A stretch of DNA of 64,000 nt, taken from positions 8,044 through 72,043 of the forward strand of contig DF237102.1 of NCBI GenBank assembly GCA_000708835.1. The letters run 5' to 3'. Position 1 is the first letter of the stretch. Each line of letters begins with the position of its first letter. Under the pieces are notes generated by a model, which saw only the letters and a list, made by a program, of their open reading frames with translations, did no database searches and was not told the DNA's origin. Position numbers and translations under genes: made by a program. Source of the DNA: Klebsormidium nitens. Lineage: Eukaryota > Streptophyta > Klebsormidiophyceae > Klebsormidiales > Klebsormidiaceae. Positions 1 to 9,726 of this stretch are shown one piece after another.

Positions 1-992
1 AGGAACGCCATGTCGTGGTCACGGCACGCCCTCTGACCACAGAGGCACCGGAAGCTGCCCGTGTGGTCGACCTTGACGAGCCGGGGGACGTTACTGAGCC
101 CTCGATTTGTGGCAGAAATATCCAGAAGGCGCCCACTGGAGGCGTCGAGCAGGGGCACGAGGAAGAGGCCGGGGGCAACGGCAATCGAAGGAATCTTGCT
201 CCGGGTAAGCTCCGAGAGGAGGGCAACCGAGCCGAGCTCTCGTGGGCTCGGCCCCTCTTCAAGCGCCCTCTTCACCCCCCGCTTCAATGGAGCAACCGTT
301 CTAGATTCGCGGCAGTATGGGCAGGCGGCAAGGTCCCTCCTCTGGACAAAAAACTGGTAGCCGCCCTCGCTTCCCACCTCCCCTAGCCGTACCTCTCGAA
401 GCTCTTTCGTCTTGGGGAACACTTCGTACTTGGTGAACAGCTCTTGCTGGGGGACAGGGTCCCCGGTCGTGCTTGAAACAAAGGGGCGCCCAGCTTCATA
501 CTCGGCCTCCACGCACCGCGAGCACAGGAGGTGGCCCCCTCCACCTCGGCAGATCAGTGCCCCACCCCGGTTCCGTTTCCGCTCCCATATGAAGGGCTCG
601 CTCCCCCGGGCGTAGACCGCCCCCTTTCCGCCACAGGTGCGCCCGATGCACGTCGAGCCGAATCCGCCTCGAGCAAAAGCTCCAGCAGGCCGCAGGCTGA
701 AGGCGAGCCCGTAGTCGAACATAAAGTCGGCGCCCCCCTGCTTGGCCGCGTAGGAGGGGCGGCCTCCTCGCACGCCTCCAGCATTTGGCAGGGGCGGGAC
801 GGCAGCCGGGACGCTCTTGATGTCGCTGAAGAGGGGGGATGGGCCTTGGAAGTGGACTGCCGCACAACTCCTGACGGCTTGACCGGCCTTCAGGTTCTCG
901 TGCAGGCTCGCCGAGGCCGCTGGAGTGGTCGAGGCAATGAGCACGACGCCGGAGGGTCGTTTTTCGTCACGGGACGCCGTCGCGAGATTCAT
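1..992 (-). CDS. Partial zinc-binding protein with SWIM finger, possibly transposon-derived
   Basis: An uninterrupted minus-strand frame of 330 codons runs from an ATG at 992 off the left edge, so the C-terminus is missing. It holds several Cys clusters (a CxxxxC near 640-655, then C..C and CxxC pairs, e.g. CSRC and CPYC) and, near the edge, FRCLCGQRACRHD. That is a C-x-C-x4-C-x-H arrangement, the SWIM zinc-finger pattern. SWIM fingers are known in plant MULE/FAR1-like and KDZ/Zisupton-type transposases and in some ubiquitin ligases. No catalytic domain lies inside the window, so the family is not settled. The bases before the ATG (pyrimidine tract then CCCAG at about 994-998) also look like a splice acceptor, so this may be an internal exon starting at 993. 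High GC and Pro/Gly richness set it apart from the satellite next to it. The open frame is clear; the transposon link is inference. Confidence 0.55.
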   Translation of the reverse strand, partial: MNLATASRDEKRPSGVVLIASTTPAASASLHENLKAGQAVRSCAAVHFQGPSPLFSDIKSVPAAVPPLPNAGGVRGGRPSYAAKQGGADFMFDYGLAFSLRPAGAFARGGFGSTCIGRTCGGKGAVYARGSEPFIWERKRNRGGALICRGGGGHLLCSRCVEAEYEAGRPFVSSTTGDPVPQQELFTKYEVFPKTKELREVRLGEVGSEGGYQFFVQRRDLAACPYCRESRTVAPLKRGVKRALEEGPSPRELGSVALLSELTRSKIPSIAVAPGLFLVPLLDASSGRLLDISATNRGLSNVPRLVKVDHTGSFRCLCGQRACRDHDMAF

Positions 993-1119
993 CCTGGGAC
1001 AAGAGAAAAAGCTGAGAGTTTGAGCGAGTTTTGATGGCCCTAAGTCTCTGCGGCACGCCCGAAATCCGCTCATTATGCCAAACACAAAGTTGCACGTCAT
1101 GTTGTGGCTCGGTGGCCGC

Positions 1120-3110
1120 CCTGATGCTGGACCACACCTTGCAGATGGCTTCGTTCCCGGCTCCTCATATAACTATTGGCAAGGTGTGGTCCAAGAAAAT
1201 CGAAAGTGCTCGCCATATGCTTCTGGATGGCCGGAATGGCCGGCTTGCTCTACGGAATGGCTGGACCACACCTTGCAAACAATTCTTTTCAGTTAAGAGC
1301 CGAATTCCCACCCAATAACCTTTGGCAACGTGTGGTCCATCAGGACCGAAGTTGCTTGCCACATGCTTCTGGACGGTCCGTATGGCCGGCTTGCCTTTGC
1401 GGGCAGCTGGACCACACCTTGTATACGGTTCTTCTCAGCAAAGAGCCGAATCCTTAAGAAGTATTGGCAACGTGTGGTCCATCAGGACCAGACCTGCTTG
1501 CCAATTGCTTCTGAAGGGCAGGGATGGCCGGTCTACCTTACGAGCGGCTGGACCACACCTTGTATACGGGTTCGCCCAACAAAGAGCCAAATCCCTTATA
1601 ACTATTGGCAACATGTGGTCCATCAGGACCGAAATAGCTTGCCATGTGGTTCTGGAGTTCTGAATGGCCGGAATGGCCGGCTTGACTTACGATTGGATAG
1701 ACCACACCTTGTATGAAGCTCGGCCAGGCAAAGGGGGGGAGTTCATAAGAATCTTTGACAACGTGTGGTCCAACGGGACCGGACCAAAATTGCTTGCCAC
1801 ATGCTTCTGAATGGCCAGGAGGGCCGGCCAGACTTGCGAACTTTAGAACGGACTGGACCACACCTTGCATATAACTTTTGCTAGCAAAACATCAAGCTTC
1901 CTAAGAATCTTTGACGACGTGTGGTCCAACGAGCCGGCCGGACCCCAAACTGCTTGCCATATGCTTCTGGATGGCCGGCCTGACTTGCGATTGGGTGGCC
2001 CACACGTTGCTAGAAGCTCGGCCAAGCAAAAAGGGGATCTTTGACGACGTGTGCTCAAGTCCGGATGGTCGGTCTGACCTTCGAAGTCTGAAACGGGCTG
2101 GACCACACCTTGTAGAAGGCTTGGCCCAGCAAAGAGCCGGATCCTCAGTAACTATTGGCAACATGTATGTGGTCCATGAGGGTCCACCGAAACCGCCTGC
2201 CATATGCTTCTGAATGGCCCGGATGGCAGGTCTTACAGACGGGGCTGACTCGTGATTGGCTGGACCACACGTTGCAAATGGCATTCTCTAGCAATAGTAG
2301 GGAGGTTCATTACATTATTGGCAAGGTGTGGTCCAGCTTTTGGCAGATGCCGCAACGGATAGTCTGAATTTCGAGAAGGGTTGGACCACACCTTGTATAA
2401 GGTTCGGCCTAGCAAAAGAGCTGGGTTCCTAAGAATCATTGACAGGGTGCGGTCCAAGAGTTTCAAGGGCCAAACTTGCTCGCCATATGCTTCTAAATGA
2501 CAGGGATGGCCGGTCTGACTTCCGAACGAACCAGTGGACCACACGTTGCACAAGGCTCTCCCTAGCGTTTCTTAAGTATCATTGACGACGTGTGGGCCAA
2601 CAAGCAAAAACCTGCTTGCCACATGCTTCTGAATGGCCGGGATGGCCGGTCTGACTCACGAACGAACTGAGTGGACCACACCTTGCATGAGGCTCTCCCC
2701 AGCGTTTCTTAAGAATCATTGACGACGTGTGGTCCAACAAGCAAATCCTGCTTGCCACATGCTTAATCCAAATGGCCGGGATGACCGGTTTGACTTACAA
2801 AACAGAACAGTGGTTGGGATGGCCGGTCTGACTAACGAGCGAATCAGCGGACCACTCCTTGCACGAGGCTCTCCCTAACATTTCTAAAGAATCATTGACC
2901 ACGTGTGGTCCACCAGATAAAACCTGCTTGCCACATGCTTCTGAAGACCTAAATAGCCGGTCTGACTTACGAACGAACCAGTGGACCACACCTTGCACGA
3001 GGCTCTCTGTAGCATCTTTTAAGAACTATTGACCCCGTGTGGTCCAATCGTGACGAAGCAAAATCTGTTTGCCACATGTTCTAAGTGGCCGGGATGGTTG
3101 GTCTGACTCA
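1120..3110. repeat. Tandem satellite, ~145-bp monomers with internal inverted motif
   Basis: About 13-14 diverged head-to-tail monomers. TGGACCACAC recurs at 1128, 1262, 1408, 1549 and on to about 2992, with spacing mostly 134-157 bp. Its reverse complement GTGTGGTCCA recurs at 1184, 1330 and 1472, about 78 bp before the next forward copy, so every monomer contains both arms of an inverted repeat. Other shared blocks are CTTGCCACATGCTTCTGAATGG and ATGGCCGG doublets. Short open frames across it are repeat artefacts. No coding role is seen. Confidence 0.9.
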
Positions 3111-3682
3111 TTGCTTCTAAAAACGTGGGCTGGCATGGGGGCCCAAGTGTCACCAAGATCTCATATATTTTGCTGAGTCACTGATTCTGAGTTCTCATCA
3201 AGACTTTGCTGGCCATGCTATGCATTGTCAGCCTTGCGTATAGTTGGCACGAGTTGACAGCTCACTCGGTCATCTTTGACACTTCTAGAATTAAAAGATG
3301 ATCTAGAATCCAATCGTGATCAAGGTTTGCTGACTCTGGCTGTGGCATCGGAAATTGCTCACCCCACTGAAATCACAACCTTATTGCTAAGGTCATCCGG
3401 CAAATGAAAGGAAGCCATCATCCTGAGTGTGCCGCTGGTAAGCTACAATATTCGGTCCGGATATGGTCAAAGCCGGGACCTCCACTGAACGTATAACTGG
3501 TGTAAGATCTGACACACCAGTGGCTATGGAGTGCATTGAAGAGAACGCACCTGACATGATTCTCAGCTCGCTGTCAGATCCCGCCCCTCTGCCGCCAATG
3601 TCCCTTATGCTTGGCAGCACCAGTAGTAGTAGCTAGTAAAGTCCTTGAATTGGTGGCAGCTGAGAATCACAATTCGCAAGCT

Positions 3683-3890
3683 GCCCTTCGCCTTTCGCAG
3701 GCCCTTTTCTTTGCTGCGGCAGGGGCCAATCCACTGTCACTGCGTCCCTCATCCGGCAGCCGCCAGACGAGCTGTCCTTCACGTTTTGCAGGCCCTCTTC
3801 TTTGCTGCACGGCATTGGCCAGTCCACTAGTGTGCGTCCCTGACTCTTGCAGCCGCCAGACGAGCTGCTCTTCACGTTTCGCAAGCCTGG
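3683..3890. repeat. Direct repeat, 93-bp period, about 2.2 copies
   Basis: CGCCAGACGAGCTG occurs at 3761 and again at 3854, and the flanking TTCACGTTTTGCAGGCC-like and CTTTGCTGC blocks repeat in the same order. A third, partial copy starts near 3683. Both strands stay open through it, a by-product of the repeat. The flanking 3,110-3,680 stretch shows no convincing gene. Confidence 0.7.
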
Positions 3891-4079
3891 CAAATGCAGT
3901 GTGCCAGAGCAAACCTTCCAGGCTCAGTTCAGTGACTCTGTGGCCCATAGCTTATGGCATTCCCAGTCAAACCGGGCACTCCGCGTGCAGTTCGGCAGAA
4001 TCGCCTATCGACGGCGCTCATAGAAACCCTGCTCATCGGACGGTGAAGAGAGTTGGGTGGGATTTGAGACTCGCGCCGC

Positions 4080-4270
4080 CCCGCGGCTGCCTAGTGGCCT
4101 GAGTAAAACTTCGCCGCGCAGCCGGGGCGGCGGCCCGGCCATTCCAAGCGCGGCGCGCGCAGCGCGCGGCCTGGCTACTGCCAGCCCGGCGCGGCCCGCC
4201 TCCGATCGGACGCGGGCGGCGCCCATTGAGCGCTGTGCGGCGCCGCTGCCGCGCATGGGCATTGCCAGCA
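4080..4270. other. GC-rich island with many short palindromes
   Basis: A roughly 190-bp block is nearly all G and C, with repeated GGCGCGG, GCGCGC and CGCCGC words, inside otherwise mixed DNA. It could be a CpG-rich promoter for the weak gene candidate to its right or a terminal part of a small transposon. Nothing decides between these. Confidence 0.4.
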
Positions 4271-4589
4271 TCCGATCATAGGGCACCAGCATTCTGTTCT
4301 TGTCACCATACAATTCAGTGATCTATCAGCTGGAACGCTGGTAGACGCCCTTCTGAAGCGCAATGCCGTTAGTTTTACGCTGTACGAAGAAGTGCTGAGG
4401 CAGTTAGAGCTGAAGCCCAGCTGAAGTTGCAAGTTCAGTGCTGGACATTCTTAGGTGGGGCCTACTGCTTTCTGTTGGTTGAAGTTCGGCTTTGCCTTTT
4501 GCTGATTTGCCAATAAGTTTGCTGTGTCATAGAGGGGCTGTAGAGAGTTTAGGATTGGTTTCCATTTACCTTACCAGTTAGTTCTGTCC

Positions 4590-6944
4590 GGATGGCTGCC
4601 AAAAACTCCTTAGGTTTGCTCAAAAGTACAGGGCACTCCATCCCAGATCTGGGCAAAAGCCCTGGGCAGCAGCTCAGTGCAGCGCTGTTTCAACTTGTGT
4701 CCACCAATGAGGAAAGCAGTGTCTGGCAGTTTGAGGAGCCCTTGCTACTACATCACAAAGAACCACAGACAGGCGGGCTCGACCAGGCCGACAAAGCACG
4801 AGTGCGTGTTAACCATCGTTGCTCCAAAAGCTTTTGACTGTCTCAAGGCGTATATGTACTATGGGCTGATTAAGAACACATCAGGCAGCAAGCCGATGCA
4901 ATATCAAAAGTACTACAGCACTGAGGACAACTTCATGCGCAGCATGAATCTGAGGTTTGGTACGGCGCATTCGCTTGGAGTTTTGAAAGGAATGCTAACA
5001 GCGGCAAAAAGCAAGCGGAAGCAAAAGGAGAAGAATGCAATGGCGGTGAAGATCTTAAGGAGCAGCTACACCAGCAGCTGCCGCTAGGTGAGAGTGCTCC
5101 ATAGAATTTCTCCGCTCCTTTCAGTGACCTGAAACTTCTGCTTTCCAACGTAATTTGCACCGCGAAGATGTCACCTTCTAAGTGGGGGTTCAAAGTACGC
5201 CCCATTGAAGGTTGCCAAAGCTCTTTCCGCTGGTAAGGCATACACAGAATCAGAGCATGCGGTCCGCGTGATTCATGCAGATCCAAGCAAGAGGATGTAT
5301 GTGATTGAGCTGGGACATATGACGGTGGATTTCAGATAACCTTCTTACAGGCAGACAAGAGGGGGTGGAAGCCGGAAATGCCCCACCAAGAGAAGAGCAT
5401 CGGCAGGAGCAATGGTCAAATGGGAACTTGCAATATACATGATTAGGGATCTCTTTCAAGCCTTCTGATTTTCTTGTCTCCAGTGCATCTCCGGAAGCCC
5501 CCCAAATGGCATCGAGAGGACTGCCTGTTGCGACTACTACTGTGCCGCCTTCTCAAGACCAGCATGAGGTAAGCGTGACAGCGTATTATGAACTTCATTT
5601 GGCAGGCTGAGGGGCAGATTGACGGTGCATCAGAGCAGTCAGGATGCATCTGGTTGTAGGCATACCATAATGTCACCTGATGGACCAACCACCTAGCAGC
5701 TTTGTGCACCCGACTCGACACTCAAGACAGTGAATTGCATAGTAGATCAGCATGCAGGAGTAATAACAGGGTAGGTCATACTCCAGCGTTCATCGATGCA
5801 ACCAGTGGTTGCATAGGGTGTTTTGTGTCAGATTCAAAAAACGGAGGTGTAACAGATGTAGGTTCATAAGAGACCCATCATTCCAGTTTGACCTCTCACC
5901 CTGGCCCGACAAAACCCTGGCCAACCTTGCTCTATTCTGCTGGTGCCTGCAGCCTACTGACGTCGGACCCCAAGAGGCTGCGCAAGCGGGTGCGCAAGCA
6001 ACTTGGTTGCTGCAGCCTGGGGCCGTAGCGTCTCCTGCTCGCCACAGAGAAGCTGCTCAAGCGCTCTTGACACTGGCGCAAGACCGGGCGGAGCATGACT
6101 GCTCTTGCGGGGTGGGAGCGGTGACGGGCGTCGCACTGATGGACAACAATATTGACAGATGCCTAACATTGGGCAAACGGTCGATGCATGTGAGTCTCAT
6201 ATGTGTGGGATTTACAATCTTACAAGTCATGTTGACGGGTTAAGACCTGTGCCAAATTGCTTTCGTGTCACCAGCATCCCATCGCTGGTTGATCGCTTGT
6301 TGAGATTGTCACAACTTATTGACTGTGATTGCTCTACTGAAGCCTGTCCTTGGTTTGTTCGCTTTTCGGTGATCCTTGTGATGAGCAGTTGGGCATCTTC
6401 CATGATGCGTTCTCCCCTTAGCATTATCCGCTTTCCTTGCGGAGAACTTCTAAACCTTCACGACTTGTCGCTCCCTCTTACCAGTCAGGTTACGACAGAG
6501 CCAGTAGCTTGCCCCTCGTGAGGTAGCTTCGCGATACTTCTCTCAGATATTTTGTCCCCATTTCCTCCCGTTCATTGAGTTCTCGGTGAGTTTCTTCCAC
6601 CACCAACACGCTGCTGTCACTGAATCTTTACCCTTTTTCTGTAGGAAGAAGAAACCAAGTCGAAGACTGAAGCAGATGCCAATGAGCACCACTTGGAGAC
6701 GGCGGTGACGTCAGCCAGGCCGACGGTGACGTCTGCCGTGCTGCTAGCTGGGGAGGCCGGGAAGGAGAAGCTGACGCGCACACGGCACGAAGCCATCCAG
6801 GAAGGGTGGGGTCGAGATGTTGCCCGAGACAAGAGAGCGCGCAGTGCGGTACGGACAACTAGGGCGGAGAGCCGGTTGGCTGAGGAGAGGGCACGTGTCC
6901 CAACGGAAGCTGGGGAGTCGCATGCTGTGACAGAGAACATGAAA
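4590..6944 (+). CDS. Weak candidate multi-exon gene, unknown product
   Basis: Two plausible exons share phase. One is 5484-5568 (acceptor TCTCCAG, donor GTAAGC; peptide begins ASPEAPQMASRG). The other is 6645-6944 (acceptor TTCTGTAG, donor GTAAGA; a 100-codon charged, Ala/Arg/Glu-rich stretch starting EEETKSKTEAD). An earlier exon ending at about 5085 before GTGAGA (GKKQAEAKGEE) and a first exon from an ATG at 4592 are possible, but their phases do not join cleanly. No family is recognised and no domain is visible. The model is incomplete and may be wrong. Confidence 0.22.
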
Positions 6945-7471
6945 GTAAGATGCAAGCGATGCCTCTCTTTAATTTCGAGTCCTAACAGAGTTCTCAGTTG
7001 GACATTCTCCTTCAAAGGTGTCTGTCGTTTCGTGTTTTTGAAGCCAACAACGGGCTTGACAATCCGGACTGAGATTGCGCTCTTCGTTTGGGCCCCTGCT
7101 TGAGGTGCCGTGGACAGGTGGTTCGAGATGCGCAAGCTTCGCGGAGGCTCTCATTTCAGAGCGTGCTCAATCTACTTCCAAACCAGCCTGCTTCTTTGAG
7201 CTGCAGGCGACTCTTTCGTGCTATTACTTGCAAGACAGATGCCTTTGGTTGACTTCATAACCTTTGGGATGTGGATTTGTTGGTGACGTCACTGTATGTG
7301 GCAATCTGGTGATGCATATCAGAGTCGAAAGTGAAAACCTCTTAAGATCGAGGCCATGAGTCTCCAAAGATTTTTTGAAAGAGCTTGAGCGGACCGCCAA
7401 ATCCGGTTGGATTCGGTTTTCGGGTTCAGTTGCTGAAATTCAAGTGCTCTGAGCGTACGAAGTTCGGTTCA

Positions 7472-8449
7472 ATGCAGATGAAGGATCCGGTGGGCGTCGA
7501 GTCCTGCCCCGAGTCGGGGGCGAGTTGCGCTGCTTCCGTCACCGAGCCGGCTGCAGAGAACCCCCAACCCGCTCAACTGGACTACATGGAGCTACCTCAG
7601 CTTCTCTGCCTCAAGGACCGGACGGGGATTGTCCTGGGCGACATGCTCGGGGGAGGTTCTTTTGGGACGGTCTACGAAGCTTCGCTGAAAGGCAGTCAGT
7701 GGCCTGCATGGCTTCTGGAATTGGATCTGGTTGTTAAAGTCGTTCGAGACAATGCTTCCGGAAACGGAGGCGGGGGAGTCAGTCGGGGACGTGTTTTTGA
7801 TGAGTTTGTTCTGGGTTCGGTTCGTCATCCGTCCCTCGTTAGCTGTCTCGGATTCACACAATCGTCTCCGTTTTGGGCGCTTTTCGAGCGGTGTGATTGC
7901 GGCTCCTTGTGGAAAGCTTTGAAGGGGAGCCGAAGATCCGAGGCGAAAGCCCGTCTCCTCGAGGAGGTCAGAAGTGAAGGGGTCAGACTTGTGGTCCAGT
8001 TAGCGGAGGGCATTAGCTGCTTACACGGACAGGGACTTCTCCATTGCGATCTGCACGAAAAGAACATCCTGCTTCACTACGGGAAGGACAGAGTTTTGAA
8101 GCTTCGCATAGCAGATTTTGGTTTGTGCACCAGGGTCTCTGATCGCCGGTCGCATAAGCTTATACGTCCGCAAGAGCGGGAAACTTACAGGAAGCAACGT
8201 CCCCATCATATTGCTCCGGAACTCATAACCGGTGGAGACTATTCGTCTGCATCGGACATGTGGGCCGTAGGTTTCATCGCAGAAAAGTTGCTTGGTCTGG
8301 ATAGATGGACGGGTAATCCAACGCGGGGCGGCAGGAAAACCAAACTTTCCTTTCGTGCTCTTCAAAGCATCGGCAAGTGCTCGTCCCCAGAGGGTGCCGT
8401 TAGACCAGCCGTGACTGACTTTCTAAATTTATTTAGGAGTGAACTTTGA
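7472..8449 (+). CDS. Intronless non-RD protein kinase
   Basis: A single 325-codon exon starting at the ATG at 7472; the frame is open upstream but has no better ATG. It is a full Ser/Thr-Tyr kinase core. The glycine loop is LGGGSFGTVYEA at residues 59-70, the VVKV lysine is K89, and an alpha-C glutamate candidate lies near FDEFVLG (110-115). The catalytic loop HCDLHEKNIL (191-200) has D193 and N198, the DFG motif is at 215-217, and IAPEL closes the activation segment at 248-251. Cys replaces the Arg of HRD, so this is a non-RD kinase. All residues needed for phosphotransfer are present, so it is probably active. There is no signal peptide, membrane segment or partner domain, and the C-lobe after APE is short (about 75 residues). 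The absence of introns, unlike its neighbours, would fit a retrocopy or a lineage-expanded kinase family. Confidence 0.8.
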   Translation: MQMKDPVGVESCPESGASCAASVTEPAAENPQPAQLDYMELPQLLCLKDRTGIVLGDMLGGGSFGTVYEASLKGSQWPAWLLELDLVVKVVRDNASGNGGGGVSRGRVFDEFVLGSVRHPSLVSCLGFTQSSPFWALFERCDCGSLWKALKGSRRSEAKARLLEEVRSEGVRLVVQLAEGISCLHGQGLLHCDLHEKNILLHYGKDRVLKLRIADFGLCTRVSDRRSHKLIRPQERETYRKQRPHHIAPELITGGDYSSASDMWAVGFIAEKLLGLDRWTGNPTRGGRKTKLSFRALQSIGKCSSPEGAVRPAVTDFLNLFRSEL

Positions 8450-9726
8450 ACTCGGTATACAAACGTGTTTACAAACGTGTCTGGCTTAGCCGAAAAGCGT
8501 CCCATATGATGGTTGTCGAAGAACGCATCCTCTTGGTACTCACTTTAAACCGTGTTGCTGTACGACGAATCCTTGCCATGATCACGATTTAGATACTTCA
8601 CAGAGCCATGCAAATGGCACATCCGTCTAATTTTGTTTATTATAGCATACTGTGCAATTCTCGAACCGGCATACAATTAATGATGCCTCCGCATTACTAG
8701 TACTAAGATTCAAATTCAGCAACACATGTACAATACATATTGAAAGAACGACGGTGCTGACCGGGCACATTTGATATATGCAGCCATGCTTACTGTACGG
8801 TACAAAAGCCCATCTGTCAAATCATATATAAAGTTAAGTATACTTAGACTGAAGCCAGATCGCGGCAATCTGATTCTTCATACGTTTCTGTACCCTAGTG
8901 ATAATTGCATTAATTCCGGCCAGAATCTGTATACTATTGAACAACGATTGCCATGCCTCATTGCAGTTCTCTCGGGTTCTTACAGCATAGCGGCTAGCAT
9001 GCAAAGCAACTTACTATAGCGCTTGTGATAAACGGCAATAAACGTTCTCCATATTGGGGCGGAGATTATGCTGAAAACGCGCAATGATCAAGTTGTACGG
9101 TGGATTCATGTGCAGCCGGCCTTCTAACATTTGCATCCATGTGCAATATAATAGCAAGCGACCTGTCCAGTGGTTCACTTGCGCATGATTAAATAGATGC
9201 TTGTATAAGCGTGTAATAATCTGCGGCTTTCGTATTTAATGGACTTGCGTATGTTGCCAGAATGAATTCCCGACTCTCTTCATTGCACTTCCGAATTGTT
9301 CAGTATACTTCTGTATGTCGGACTAGCTAGATATACAACGCCACCAACCTAGCTGCCACATGTATTGTGGCATGTCACATGCTAGCAAGCGCTAAAAGCA
9401 GAAAACAATGATGTCTCCCGGTCTTCCTCGCCCCCCTTAGCTTGAACTAGTAGCATCACCATCTTGTAGAACAGTATGAAACGCCGAACTTAAGTACTGA
9501 TTCGACAAAAGTGCACGTCCATTGTCCAGGACCTGGCAACATATCAACATTGGAAACGCGTGCAAAACGCTGCCGACAGTGAAATCAGCTCGGAAACTCG
9601 ATGCATGAATACAATGATTACAATCGTAAACTGACCGGCGGCAGCTCCAATGTAAGTTCAGAGTTCAGCTTCAAAGTTCTTCAACTCTCGTGAATAATTT
9701 AGAGCTGAGAACAAACCCAACCCTTC
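8450..9726. other. AT-rich intergenic region
   Basis: About 1.3 kb between the kinase stop and the 3' end of the hAT transposase. It is clearly more AT-rich than its surroundings, with many ATATA and short TA-rich words. No gene, tRNA or clear repeat was found. Confidence 0.6.

Noticed and set aside
3393-3620. 75-codon minus frame
   Set aside because: No domain, no splice partners and no conserved-looking motif; kept as unsupported.
5809-6243. 144-codon plus frame with Ala/Gln-rich centre
   Set aside because: No domain, and its splice options do not connect to the flanking candidate exons.
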